From Ananas comosus (taxonomy: Eukaryota > Streptophyta > Magnoliopsida > Poales > Bromeliaceae): 64,000 nucleotides of DNA. The notes under the pieces were generated by a model. The model ran no database searches. It saw only the letters and a program-made list of their open reading frames with translations, and was not told the DNA's origin. The stretch lies in the NCBI RefSeq assembly GCF_001540865.1, contig NC_033637.1, forward strand, positions 4,952,058 to 5,016,057, in the 5' to 3' direction. Positions within the stretch are counted from its first letter, which is position 1, and every line of letters starts with the position of its first letter. A program made the translations under genes and the position numbers. Shown here piece after piece: positions 10,412-23,022 of this stretch.

Positions 10412-13400
10412 ATGGACGAGGAGGAGCTCACGGCGCAAGAAACGGCCCTCTACGATCGCCAGATCCGAGTGTGGGGCGTCGATGCGCAGAAGAGGTAGTG
10501 CGCCCATCTCTTTGAACTCTTTTTCTTTCGATTTGAAGTGTTTTGAGTATATTTTGTTTGTTTTGTGTAGATTAAGCAGGGCTCACGTACTGATTAGCGG
10601 TTTGAGTGGTGCAACTGCTGAGGTAGTTTACCTTTTGTTAATATTTTGAACTACTTGTTGTTAAAAACTCTTCTTTGGCGTGTAAAGTTTGTATTTATCC
10701 TTACTAAGAAGCTTGGTGGTGCATTTAAGTAGCTTGCTAAGTATATTGTTTCAACTCAATGCAGTATAGTAGGTTAAATGTATTACCGACATACAATTTG
10801 ATTTCACAAATTGATTGCGCTGTCCGATTAACTTAATTGAAAATATTTCATTGGTTCTGGGAATGAATTGATAGATTACTATGGAGCAGTGATTTTATAA
10901 TTTGATGAATATTTGTTACTTTTGATAACTACTATTTTATCTCGTTTAAGGGCCTGTTTGGCCAGGGTGAAGCTTTTGGCATAGTGCTTTTTAAAGAAGT
11001 GCTAACAATTTTTTTTATTAAAGTTCGCAGAACTTGTCTATTGGTTTTTGGGTCCTAGAAGTTCAGTTTAACTTGCTGCCACAACCATAGCTTTTGGCTT
11101 TTGATAGCCAAACAGGCAAACAGTAGAGACGCTGTTCTACTACAACCCAAGCAAACAGGCACAAATGTTTGATTTGCTTGGTTGAGATTTTATCCATTAG
11201 CTAATTGCTTTTTCTTCTTTCTTTTTTCTTTCCTTGTTGATCAAAATATATGTGTTCTACCATTTGGCAGCAATTTTATTTATTATGCTACTAATTGAGA
11301 TCTAGTAATAAGTTATAAATAGTCTGATTTGATGCCAAAATGGAATGTCGCTGATCTAAATTTAGTAGGAAGCATTCTTCAAAAGTGGCTTATTTGTTTC
11401 CTTCTTCTGTTGTAGCTTTGCAAGAACATTGTTCTGGCAGGAGTTGGGAGTTTGACATTGGTGGATCCTCGTCCTGTTACAGAGGATGCTTGTAATGCGA
11501 ACTTTCTTATTCTTCCTGAGAACATAAACGGTGGCAGATCGCTAGCAGACGTCTGCTGTGAGTCTCTAAAAGATTTCAATCCGATGGTTCGGGTTTCAGC
11601 CGAAAAAGGTGAGTAGAAAGATAAATGGTGCGTTACTTCTAAGCAACTAAACCAGTTAACTTTTCTGAATTTCAGTAATCTGGACTATAAGCATCTATCC
11701 TCATTTATTTGGGGCGACATTACATAGTTCAATAATTTGATCTGAAAATTCTGATTATATTGAAGTTAATTGCAAATCAATAATTTGCAATACGACAATC
11801 AAATCAATGCAGCTTTAAAACCACAAGGGATACGGCAGAATGACAATAAATGACAACCAAACTGGAGACACCTGAACTTAAAGATCTTCAGAGAACCCAC
11901 ACTAAGGCTTGAGTAGATGTGCACCCAAGGTCCAGGTGCTGATGCTTTTGCCAGGGTGTCTCTATTGGGCCAAAGCAAGGGGGGACCCTTGGGGCCCCTG
12001 TGCGAAGACCCCGAAGTCTACGCCTCAAGCATGCCTATTAAAACAGTGGATGAAAGACTTTTTTGTAGGGTCACAGTGTCAACACTAGTGTAGGTACCCG
12101 CGCGATGCGGCGGGTAATTACTGCTAAAGTAAAAAATTTATAAATAATAAAATATGAACATAAGTAAATAAAATTATAGTATGCCAGTATTAAAATATTA
12201 GTTCACAATGAAGAGCATTGTAGTAAAATTTTAGAAAGAGTAAAATATCAACAAAAGTAATAGTTATATGCAGTGAGCTATAGCCAATACAAAAACTTGA
12301 GTGACAGGCAATAAAAGCAAAGACAATAGGAGAGGCCACTGCAAAATTTTGAAAAAAAAATCACTTCTCAGCTTCAGATATAATTGAATTGCACTGCTGA
12401 GGAGGAAAATCAAAGGAACCTTCCTAGCAGTTTACCGGATCGACTCGGATTGTCCATGGAACGTTCCATATCGTCAATCTCTGCAGGTTAATTTGAATCG
12501 ATTTACGTCGCCATATCAAATCAAACATTAAAAAAAAAAAAGAAAAAAAAAGAAGAAGAAAGCAATTCAAATTAACATTTTGTTGTGCATACTTCACAGC
12601 TTACCATTCCATTCCTTAAACAAATGAAATAGAAGGAAATACTACTAATCGAATGGAAAATTAGAAAAAACGAAGCAAATATTTTGATGCTACAAAAAGA
12701 ATAGGGCAATAACATGAGAAGTAGACCATCAAGAGAAAATAATAATCTGGAAGAATATTCCAGAAGCCAACCATCAAGACTGACGCTTCCCCAATTCCTC
12801 TCAGAAAAGAAGTATCTTCATAGCATGACACAGCCTATAGAATAATCAAAGCATTTTGTAATGATCTTCAAAATATCTATTTATTCTAGCATAAAGACAG
12901 ATAGAGAAAGGAAACAGAACAATAAATAAAAATAAAAACACCAATTACTTTGCCAAATAGATTTTTAAAATAGACAACATTAACTTTCAATTAACTCAAA
13001 ATAGACTGCAAACCCAGAAAATAAAAGTACAAATTTTCTTGCATAAATTACAGCACAAAAGAGCCTCAAAACCTATTGTGAGTTACTTTGAGTTTTGAAT
13101 ACTCAACTTTGAATATAAAAATCAAGATAGTTTACCATTATACCGTTAGAAACTGAATGAATCTGAAATTTACATGATTCCGTAATTATCTACATCTACA
13201 AAGAAAGCAAGAGAGATTATCTACTATATATCTATATGAAGAAAATAAAAATATAAGCTTACACTTTATGTTTCTTCAGGTAAAAAAAATAAATCTTTTA
13301 ATAAAATCCTATCTTCCTCTTATTCCAACAAAAAAGTTCAAACAAAATACCAAAAAAAAACTTTCTGAAAAATCATAATCGAGAAAACTAAATTAGAGAA

Positions 13401-16400
13401 ATATAGAAATTTTTGATCAAATCATAGTCGAGCTTGAGGCGGGTGAGACTCTCGTCGACGCCGCGCGACACGTGCTTGGCTCTAAAGTCGAACCTGTCGG
13501 CATAGTGCCCACACTTGGTGGAGACGACGATCAATAAAAACTCAATTTTAGAAGTCTTAAAAAGAAACCCAAAATACTAACTAATTGTAGACAGTAAAAG
13601 CATCACCAAGATATGAGAAGAAGTTGTCAATTACATTGAAGGATCATTCATTGAAAGTAGGCATTTAATTTAATTATATAGGCATAAAAATGAAAGAAAA
13701 TAAATGTCTCAAATAGGTAGTGGAGGGATGTAACGGTAAGGGTAAAAATGAAGAGAAATGAATGTCTTAAATATGTAGTGGAGGATTGTTAATTTTAATT
13801 AAAAAATCAGTAAATTTATTTATTATAGGTAGTGGAGGGATGTAACGGTAAGGATAAAAATGAAGGGTAATAAATGCCCCCAATAGGTAATGAAGGATTG
13901 TTAATTTTAATTAAAAAATTAAAAAATTTATTTATTTATTGGAGGTGACAATTAGTAATAGTGGGGAAAGAAAGGAATGGGAGTAAAAGGGTGAGGGAGG
14001 GGGTGCCACGTGGCAAAAGTATTGAGGATTCATATTATGTAATAGATTATATTTTATCACCGCTCCATTTTATGACAACATAAAACCTAATCTTGAGCCT
14101 CAATGCGATAAAATGTTGAGAAATCCAATCCAATCCAATCAAGGAACAGATAGTATGTTTATATATTCATGATGCTGTGTTTGGACCTTGGATAGGCATT
14201 CCTCAGAAAATTTGAAGCATACTATTATGACCTGTTAGGCTGTTCTACTATGAATGTTGGTCTCTGTTGAAAATTTGAAATGCTACTCTTCAGTAAACCA
14301 TTTCTTCTGCCAATCTTGTTTTTTAGTTAGGTTTGAGAAATATTAGTGAAGTATTAGCCTGTGTCTTATCTTAAATAACAAATGTTGCTCCTTAAGTGCT
14401 ATTTTTTTTGTGGAGAAGGACTTGGATGAGAGTCCATCTTGTAATTGTTATGGAATTTTTTTCCCCCAGTGAAATTTAAATATGCTTTCTAATTGAATTC
14501 TTTCTTACTTTGCTATAGTTGGTACTTGGTAATTATATTAAATGTAAATCATCTGGATGCATTCCTTTTGTTACTTATTCCGTGTAACTTGGTCAATGCT
14601 AGTTGACCTATGAAGTTCGACATGTTTCCTTATTGTATGTCGCATTTGTGCAACTGGTTGTTAATAAATTGAGATAACAAAAGTGTTAGCTTATTGCATG
14701 GAATTGCCAAAAAGAAGATACTAGCAGAATTTGAAATTCTGTAAAATAAACCTTTAAGATGAAATGCCATTGTGTCAAGTACAACTTTGCTAATAAAATG
14801 GGCATTAAGGCCTAGTAGAACTGTTGATGGATGCATTCTATATTGGAACAAAAAGGAGATACACGTTAATTTTATATTTTTCTGAACTGGGATGTGATCG
14901 GATATTCAGATACTCCAAGCTACCACAGTGATAAACACTCAGGAAATTGAAAATTTTTGTTGTAATAGCCATTAATAATTAGCACTCTTTTTATACTTTA
15001 ACTTCCCTATCTGAGTAATGCTTTGTTTCTTACAGGTGACTTAATGCAGTCTGACGGGGAATTTTTCAACAAGTTTGATGTTGTAGTTATTAGTTGCTGC
15101 TCTTCTAAAGCTAAGGTTGTAATGTTTCTTTCTATAATTATAGTCGGCTAGATGTTCCAGTCATAGCAATTGTATTTTACACTCAATTTTGTGAAGTTCT
15201 AGGTCAACTTCCTCATAGGATGGCATATTCTTTTCCACACCTGGTTAAATTGTTTGTGTTATATTAATTACACTGATAGTTGATTCTACCTCAGAAATTG
15301 ATTAATGAGAAATGTCGCAAAAGGTCAAGGCGCATGGCATTCTATACAGTAGAATGCAGAGATTCTTGTGGTGAAATTTTTGTCGACCTGCAGAATTACA
15401 CATATATGCAGGTGCACATATGCATTCTGTTTATTATCTTTTTCTAGATATTGTGTTGAAAATAAAGTTAATTTTCCAGTATTGTTTCCTTCCTGATATA
15501 CATTATCGAGATTCGATGGATATGATTAGTACTTTATCAGATCCGGCAGTTGGCTTTGCTCCTACGTTGGCCTTAGTCAAATCAGCCAACCATGACAAAC
15601 ATCTGGAACTGCTTATTTCAGGAAGCTCCCCCATGCTATACGGATCGTAGTGAAATATAATGCTTTAATACTAGTCTGAACTACCTAGTGTACTCTGCTT
15701 AATCTGGCTTCGCTCAATGTGACAAAGAAGATTCAGGTTACGAATTAAGAAAGACATTGCTTATAGGTCAAATAAGTTGTTGATATGGATGTATGATCTA
15801 TGCAGTAATATGTTTATTTTCTCTTAATTAATGTGCTTCCATTCTACACAGTATTACAGCACCTCTGACTTTTGAAAAGTCCTTGTTCCTGGGTCTTCTT
15901 ACTAAGGATATATGATACTATGAATTGTTGCTTCTTCACCCCTTAGAAATTTTGCCTTTGCATCTCCAATCTTCTGACTACTGCCTCCTACTACATCTCT
16001 TCTTTCTTTGCCCATGCATGCTTACTAGTACAATTTTTATCATTACTCTCAAATAAAGTAGGTAACTTTGTAGGATTGAAAGTTGCTTTAATAAATGGAT
16101 GCCCTCTTTACTAATATACACTTCTGACTGTGGAAGTACAGTATTTTCTTTTTCTAATCTTGCTTATTGTTGGTAATTTGTACTTCGCATTAGAACACCA
16201 TGGTTTACATGCTATGTATAATGATTAGCTGCTTTCATTTATTTTGCCAGAAAAGCTCTGATGATACTGCTGAATGTCAATTGGATTTTCCGAGTCTTGA
16301 GGTACATTATTTGGACCATGCTTGATTTTACCATGCTAAGTGCTAGCGTTTTTAATACTACTAGCACCTCCTTATATTTTTGTGCATCATTTTACTGCAT

Positions 16401-19339
16401 TTACTTTTCTCTGAAAGATTAGTTTGCGTATGAAATATTAATTGGAGAGGAGGAAAAAATCAAATATGTTTTTAGTTTCTTATGGAATAGAAGTTGGAAC
16501 CTCTCGAAGTATCTTCAAATGCTTTCAGATGTCTGCAAAGATGGAACAAATCAGAAATGATAGCCCATCAGCAAAATTATGCAACTTCTGAGAAAATCTT
16601 ATGTTTAAAATTTAAGCTTGTTGGATAAGTTTAATATTTGCTTATGGGCTGCAACAAGCTTGAATCTGTAATGACTGAGAAGTTCATCCTTGTTTGGGCT
16701 GAACTGCTGATCTTGAGTAGCTCCTTTGCGCTTGACCTAGTCCTTGGAAGGCAGGCTTGAGTAGAAACATTGCTTTTGGCTGCAATCTTGCTACCTAACA
16801 ATTACTCGTCTCGTGTTTTGCTGTTGTTTCTGTTGGTGCAGGAAGCTATTTCAATACCTTGGATGGATCTTCCAAGAAAAGTGAGCAAATTGTTCTTCGC
16901 CATGAGAGGTTTGTAAGTATATTGAGCAATTATAAACTGCAATGCCTTGCTTTCTAGGAAAATAGATGAGCTTACTTTTTGTCCTCGTTGGTATTGTTGC
17001 TATTCTTTTGTTCTTTCTGGAAAAGGAATTCTATGTCATGGAGTGTGCAGCTAGATGGCAGAGTGCTCACAATCTAGACATCTATGGGGTTTGTTTGACA
17101 ACAAAATGCAAAAAAACTTAGTTGTAATTTTTTTCCACTTCTATGATATTTCAATGGAGGTGTCATTCCACGTCCAGTTGGATTGCATCGGAAGTTAACC
17201 AACAATGACAAGAGTAGAGAAAGTTCATTTGCCTGCGCATCTGATAACATAGAGTTTTCATTTAAAATTTTTGAAAGAACAGCAATGATACCAATGAGGC
17301 CTTAGTTTGGTTATGTCTTGTTCTAACCCTCTTCTTAAAGCTCTCATTGATTCTGATGCAAATGTTTGGGCATTACTCGTTCTGCTTTTGTCTTTCATCA
17401 ATTTACGGTTAAGTTTTCGTTATTCCTATCAGAATCTTGTTTCATAATTTATTTGATTATGGTTGCAATTATAGTAGAACTTTCCTCCTTAAATTTGTAT
17501 TACTATTGAAGTTATTAGTTTAGACTTAGGAGTTGAATTTTAGGAATATGGTAATGTTGGTTAATCAAACAGTCTGCTGAATAAGTGGAATTGCTAACTA
17601 GCATGTTACTATTCTCATTCTTTAGCATATAGCATTCTATGAAACTGAAATATGTAGATTATAAAATTGTTGGATATTTGTAAGATGATGTCCTAATTAA
17701 TTATGTGGTCATCTAGTGTTATCTTCATTCCTGCTAGGGCTGCTAATGGTATGGGCTTGCTTGATACAACTATTGTTGTGATTTGGGCCAGTTTGGTTTG
17801 CATGAATCTTAATCCAATTAAGTCTGCATGCTTTTGGGCCAGTTTGGTTCGCATGAATCTTAGACCAACATATTAACCCTATTTATTTTGTGCTTCGTTA
17901 TGGTTTCAAAAATTTCTGAAATCTATCGCATACTTTTTAGGCTAGAAGATCCAAAATAGAGTAAAAAAACCTTCAAAGAGTTAAGCGGTTGATCAGTTAG
18001 TTTTCCATATAATATCAATATATTTAGTTTCGAAAGATAGAGGTTAGGATTGGTCTGGTCAGTTCTTTTCAAGATAGGTTTGCCGCTTTAGTGATTGTTA
18101 GCTCCTTTAGTGAGGTTGCGCTACTTGTTAAGTTAATCACGATCAAATTTCTTCTTTGCAGTGTTGGATATGTTTGAATCGTCCAAAGAACGGAATCCTG
18201 GTGAAACATCTATTTCCGATCTTCCTGAAATTCTGAAGTTGAGGGAGGAAATGTGTAATGCTCAGGTGAGTCCATTATACTTTTTAGGCAATATAGTGAT
18301 TAAGCATAATACAATTATTGACATTAATGTACCATTGACAGTCTGTGAAAGACTATGACTCTCTCGTCCCACAAAGTCTCCTGGAGCGGCTACTGGCAGC
18401 TGGAACGAAAGAACATCCACCAGTATGTGCAATTCTTGGTGGAATTCTTGGGCAGGTGTGTCTTAACTCTCTAAATGATTAGATGGCCATGTTGCACAAC
18501 TTCACTACAAATTTAGACCGAAGCATCTTTTTACGAATAGAAATTCGGTGGACTGAAAGCTCTGAGGCATGTATTCATAACAAGGAGTGCTAGGTTTATG
18601 TCAGACCATTAGGCAAGACGTTGGTCCAAAATAGAAAAAAAAAATGAAAAGGTTGATCTGATGGCAAAATAAATTGTTTTTCACTAAAAAACCCTTGTTG
18701 GAATTTTTGGCTTTTTACCAGAATATGTATCGTCAATTTGGCTCTGAAGGCTCTATATTATAATGTTTTTCTAAAGAGAAAATTGGGTGCATATTGCATA
18801 TTTTGTTCCTTACTGATGGTGCTGAAGATCGTAAACTTATGGACTGTTTTAGAATGGGTAAATCACATTGCTGGTCCCTGAACTTAGATTTTAGTGTCGT
18901 TATTAATCTTTGAGGTTATGTTTGGATGTCAAAAAAAGTTATGCATAAATAACATAGTCGATATGAGAATTTTCCAGTGCGATTGTAAGGAGTTACTACC
19001 AAACGTACGAGCTTCTTGAGTACATTAAGGAGGCATACCGAACCAGATTTTTATACATCCAAACAGAGTCTAAAAGTGTTAGGAGGGTTTACAGTACCAC
19101 CGGGACTCTATGGTTGCCCCGAGTTCATATGTATTTTGTGCCCCAATTCTCTCTCATCAGATATTATATGGTTATCAATTTATATTTTCAAAACTGTAGT
19201 AAAGTTTGTTTTGTGGAAATAATAGGAAGTGATTAAAGCAATCTCTGGTAAAGGAGGCCCTCTCAAGAACTTCTTCTACTTCGATGCTGCCGATGGGAAA
19301 GGCGTGATAGAGGACATCTCAAAGCCTCATGCAGGCTGA
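10412..19339 (+). CDS. SAE1: SUMO-activating enzyme subunit 1 (ten exons)
   Basis: This is the small, non-catalytic subunit of the nuclear SUMO E1. It pairs with SAE2, which carries the active cysteine, to adenylate SUMO. Exons: 10412-10494, 10571-10622, 11416-11608, 15036-15115, 15295-15411, 16251-16301, 16842-16908, 18162-18265, 18342-18455 and 19226-19339. All introns are GT-AG, and the join gives 324 residues, the usual length for plant SAE1. The N-terminal LYDRQIRVWG (residues 13-22) holds the arginine that reaches the nucleotide in this family. The Rossmann strand and loop (VLISGLSGATAE, then CKNIVLAGVGSLTLVD) follow across exons 2-3. The C-terminal GGILGQEVIKAISGKGGPLKN is typical of the ThiF/E1 fold. 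As expected, there is no catalytic cysteine domain. The start is the first ATG of the CT-rich leader. Introns 2 and 3 carry transposon insertions. Intron 7 has a competing donor. Confidence 0.95.
10950..11160. mobile_element. Tourist/hAT-like MITE in SAE1 intron 2
   Basis: It starts GGGCCTGTTTGGCCAGGG, and the complement of its right end starts GCCTGTTTGCTTGGG. The interior has an inverted pair of AAGCTTTTGGC-like words. No exact target duplication was found. Confidence 0.5.
12411..12498 (-). pseudogene. Possible second captured exon fragment
   Basis: On the minus strand, a splice-acceptor-like CCTGCAG precedes a short open stretch reading EIDDMERSMDNPSRSG and ending in TGA after about 24 codons. 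The composition is less AT-rich than the surroundings. I do not recognise the protein, and the call is tentative. Confidence 0.25.
13424..13534 (-). pseudogene. Captured L-galactose dehydrogenase fragment
   Basis: Thirty-seven codons on the minus strand match the inner part of plant L-galactose dehydrogenase, an aldo/keto reductase of ascorbate synthesis. Visible pieces are IVVSTKCGHYADRFDF and VDESLTRLKLDY, where the family has a TKCGRY...GFDFSAERV...DESLxRLQLDY pattern. The frame has no stop in this piece, but similarity ends right after DY. It is GC-rich inside an AT-rich element within SAE1 intron 3, opposite to SAE1 transcription. It is a gene scrap, not a functional gene. Confidence 0.75.
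17783..17880. repeat. Short direct duplication in SAE1 intron 7
   Basis: The segment TTGGGCCAGTTTGGTT, then GCATGAATCTTA, occurs at 17783 and again at 17834, a 51-bp spacing. Confidence 0.6.
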
Positions 19340-20079
19340 GATATTCTTCTTTGACTCAAAGGTGGTAACTTGTTTTGCTAAAAAGAAATAGGTTTCTTTT
19401 CTAACTTGATGTCTTTTTAGTTTTGACACCATTAGTTCTATGTATTGTTCAAAGCTAGTCTCAGGTAATCCTAATTTTGATATACAACCATAATTACTTT
19501 AGGAAACTCTGTGCAAGTTTGCTGTAGGAAACTTCCTGTTACATATAACGTGGTTTATTGGTTTCTTTCCAAAAATTTGCAACTAGATGTATCAGTGCAG
19601 TAAATGCTTATTATGGAATGGTTGATAGAAGGGATTTGTATCGGAAAACCTCTTGAATAATAGCTCGAGTCCCTGTAGATCGGGAGTCGACTCGCCTGAA
19701 CTCGACTTTTGCACTGGGCCGGCTCAAAGTCGAGAACAGGTGCCGTTCATAGGGATCGTAAAGTGGTTAGCATCCGATCAAACATGGTGTTGTTCGACTT
19801 TCTCCAACTGATAGCGTTCGATTAGCTCCATAGTTTGTGTTAGGAGGAAATGTATTGGAAACGTTTCTAATGTATGAAAACATAATGAAGGATTCAGCAA
19901 ACAAACAACATGAGAATTGTTTTGTTATGTCATTTTCAGATTAGGATGATGTTATTATTTTATGATGTTTATATAAATAAAAGCGTGAAATGTGTATTCA
20001 AACTGGGTAAGGTAAGCATGTCACAACCATTAGCAGGAAGTGGGAGTTCCCTCAACCTCCACGTATCCTGAAAACATGC
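19340..20079. other. SAE1 3' region and spacer
   Basis: This stretch has no further coding sequence. It contains the SAE1 3' UTR. An AATAAA word near 19976 is one possible polyadenylation signal, but its use is not shown. Confidence 0.4.
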
Positions 20080-20087
20080 TATAAATA
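20080..20087 (+). promoter_or_regulatory. TATA box for the gene at 20263
   Basis: The sequence GCTATAAATACTC matches the plant TATA consensus. It sits about 180 bp upstream of the start codon, which leaves room for a 5' UTR of about 145 bases. Confidence 0.6.
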
Positions 20088-20262
20088 CTCACACTCCGTA
20101 ACTGAATCTCACCAACCCACCCCTTTCTCTTCTTTTGAAAATCTTTTTGAACTTCAAACGTGTGGTTTATAGTTATTAGTAACGTGGGGTTTATAGTTAT
20201 TAGTTCACAAACTCCTTCAAAACCCATCCCCCATTTCCAAATTCTCCACACAAAACAATCCC

Positions 20263-21048
20263 ATGAGGAGAGTCCAAGCAGTTGAAGATGATCAACTCCA
20301 CAAACAATTCCACCATCTCCAACAGGATTGGAACTCCTACAAACAATCCCTCCCCCGCCGCCACCGTCGTAGCTCCTCCGCCTCCACCACGACTACGACC
20401 GCCGCCGACGCCGCCGCCACCCCTGCCCCGGAGTTTCTCCGCCTCCTCCTCAACTCCCCAAAGAAGCTCATCTCCTCCCTCCAAGACTCCCGAACCCCTT
20501 CGGCCCGACCGAGGTCCGTAGCAACCCACGACACCGTCACCGAGCGAAAATCGGCTATCAAAAGCGGCAAATTGAGAGGTAGGAGCCTCTTGGAGGCCTT
20601 GGAGAGCGCGAAAGACGAAGCGGGCCAACTGAAAAGCCCCCATGGAAGAGAGGACATCTGTAGCATTTGCTCCTCAGTTCTCATTCAAGAAGCTGAAGCA
20701 GTGAACTCCTCTTCTTGTTCATGCTGTTCGTCGTCGGTCGACCGCTACAAACGCAACCGCAACGTGCGCTACATTTGCTCTTCTTCCAACTCATCATCTT
20801 CCTCTTACATAGAAGCTTCTTTGGAGAATAATAACAAGATGGTGAAAGATGAAGGGGTGGTGGTAAGTGAGAGAAATGAGAAAAAGAACATAAGGATTAA
20901 TAGTAATAATAATAATAATGCTAATGGAGAGAAATGGGTGGTGAGAGTAGGTTGGTTTGCCCTAGCACTTGTGGTGTTGGCTTTTGGTCTCATTTCCTAT
21001 GTGGAGTTTGGTGTAGAGGAGAGTGTTGAGTTCATGATCCCTACATGA
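20263..21048 (+). CDS. Plant-specific protein of unknown function with C-terminal membrane anchor
   Basis: An intronless frame of 261 residues from the first ATG after a good TATA box. The N-terminal part has a QQDWNSYKQSL segment (about 20-30) followed by a Ser/Thr/Ala-rich low-complexity stretch (37-55). A conserved-looking helix follows (EFLRLLLNSPKKLISSLQD, about 57-75), and then RSLLEALESAKDEAGQL (107-123). A cysteine/serine-rich part has CSICSS and SCSCCSS (132-157), and an asparagine run lies at 214-219. Residues 225-247 (VVRVGWFALALVVLAFGLIS and neighbours) form a single hydrophobic helix, leaving about 14 residues behind it, so it is probably a tail-anchored protein. I do not recognise a named family. 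It lies 920 bp after SAE1 on the same strand, with its own promoter signal. Confidence 0.8.
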   Translation: MRRVQAVEDDQLHKQFHHLQQDWNSYKQSLPRRHRRSSSASTTTTTAADAAATPAPEFLRLLLNSPKKLISSLQDSRTPSARPRSVATHDTVTERKSAIKSGKLRGRSLLEALESAKDEAGQLKSPHGREDICSICSSVLIQEAEAVNSSSCSCCSSSVDRYKRNRNVRYICSSSNSSSSSYIEASLENNNKMVKDEGVVVSERNEKKNIRINSNNNNNANGEKWVVRVGWFALALVVLAFGLISYVEFGVEESVEFMIPT

Positions 21049-22192
21049 AGGCTTAGAGTGCTGCTTTTTATCCATCATTTATTTTTTTTGTTGGTTCTTG
21101 CTTTTGTGTGGATTAATTGATTTGGTTGCAATGATGATGTTGTGATTGTATTATAAAGATTCTTTGTTTTATTTAACATGTTTTCTTTTTGCATCTAGTT
21201 ACTTAGAGGAATGGATTTACCTGTAATCATTCTATTCTCTCTCTTTTCTTTTCAGAAAATTATGGTAAAGAATGCATTTATATAGAAAGTTTGTTAGACC
21301 ACTTGAGATTAATCCCAATTATCTTATTTTAGTGTTTTTTTAGTTGTTTAATTTTTGTTAAATTTTTTTAATTCCTTTTTTTTTTGTGTGTGTGTAATGT
21401 GTGTGTGTGGACATGGGGGATAGTTGTCGGGTGCCAATCTCAACCCTGCCTTTCAAATTCAAAAACTGAAAACCCATAATCAAAGAGAAGTCAGATAATT
21501 AAGAAGAAGCTGAAATTCACCATCAATAATCTCAAACCAAAATCCAATAAATACTCCTAAATTAGGAGCTTTTGTGATTTTGGTCTCAATTTATAGAGGC
21601 TTTAGAATTAGGATCCAACCTGGGTTTTATATATTGGCAATTACATTACGGAGACGTCTAAAAAGAGAAGGTCTTTTTTATCATAGTTATTTCATATAGG
21701 AATAATGCCATTCAATTAAAAGTATCTATATTACATAAATGTATAAAAGAATAAAATATTTTCTAAACATATTGCCGATTCCGGCGTAGGTGACAAAAAA
21801 TTTAATAGTTAAACGAAACGGGTAACACACTGTCTTTCTCTCGAGAAAGAAATTGAGAGAAAAATTTACAAACATATTGAAACATAAAATTATAATATTA
21901 ATTTAATTAGATCTTTCATTATTTTATATGGTATGATATATAGAATTGGTTTGAGACATATTTTATGTTGCATACCTATTCTGAGGAATATTTTTTTCTT
22001 CATCAAAAATACCATACAATGAATTGAATTACTTTTACATAAATTCTCTATAATCATCTCTCCTTCCCTTTGACTTGGTTGTTAATCTCCCGACAGATTA
22101 CATACCAAAGTGACCATAGATATCAATATCAAAACATAGGGGGTAGGGATCACTTCATAATAAATATGAAAAGAAATAATAATAATAATAAG
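21049..22192. other. Spacer with a (TG)n stretch
   Basis: AT-rich sequence with a short TG-rich run at about 21385-21410. No gene or clear transposon end was recognised. Confidence 0.4.
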
Positions 22193-22910
22193 AGGGCAAT
22201 TGCCTATACACCCCTGAAAAGTTTCCGATTTTCTTATTTACCCCTCTTAGAAGGCTAATATTAAAAATACCTTTCTTATGTTCCAAGAGGAGTTAAGTTC
22301 CGTTAGTGAGCTGCCGTTATCTCAATAAAATTACCATTTTGCCCATTCTAATATACCCTTTTATCGTAACTAACTTTTCTTATATACCCTTTATATAGCG
22401 AATATTTTTCTTATTTGTCCTTCAAATATCAATTAATTAATTAAGCACGTCGGGAGCGAGCAGATGAACGGATGAGATCGATCGCAGCTAAACAAACCTT
22501 GGTGGCTGGAGGCATAGTTAGTTAATTCGGATTCGGCAAAAATTCGGTACGGATAAAATTCGGATAAAATTCGTCTTTTAATTTTTAAATTTGTTGAAAA
22601 ATACGGCTAAAAATCAGATTCGGCAATTATTCGGATATGTGATTTTTACGGGTATTATGCGTTCACCAATTAAAAACTCGAGATATAAAATTCAACTATA
22701 TAATAAATATATAATAATTAATATACTATATATATTATTATTATAATTTATATATATATATATATATTAAATATATATATTTAAAATTATAATAAATATA
22801 TATTAATAATTTATAAGAGTTATATATTTAAAAATATTAATAAATTTAGGTTTATGCAGATCAGAATACTAATTTATTTCAATTAATTTCAGATAATTAA
22901 CTATTCCATC

Positions 22911-23022
22911 CTAATTAACTCTCCAAATTAACTCTTCCATCCTAATTAACTCTCCCAATTAACTCTTCCACTATAATTAACTCTCTCAATTAACTCTCCC
23001 AATTAACTCTCCCAATTGACCC
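22911..23022. repeat. Minisatellite of AATTAACTCTCCC units
   Basis: About seven imperfect copies of a 13-17 base unit, AATTAACTCT(C/T)CC(A), some with a CATCCT or CACTAT insert. It lies inside the Mutator-like element. Confidence 0.75.

Larger units (their letters stand above)
12080..14055. mobile_element. Helitron-like insertion in SAE1 intron 3
   Basis: The left end reads TC followed by ACTAGTG and ACCCGCGCGATGCGGCGGG, the style of plant Helitron 5' ends. Related starts occur at about 49311 and 52163. Near the right end, a CACGTG-centred palindrome (TGCCACGTGGCA) is followed by TATTATGTAATAGATTATA. A CACGTG palindrome in the same position occurs in the element at 52163. The interior is AT-rich, with a captured L-galactose dehydrogenase fragment on the minus strand and two near-identical segments around 13720 and 13830 (GTAGTGGAGGGATGTAACGG). 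The exact ends and the superfamily remain uncertain. Confidence 0.5.

Noticed and set aside
20200..20684. Minus-strand ORFs of 115 and 147 codons
   Set aside because: Antisense shadows of the GC-rich 5' part of the gene at 20263, with low-complexity composition.
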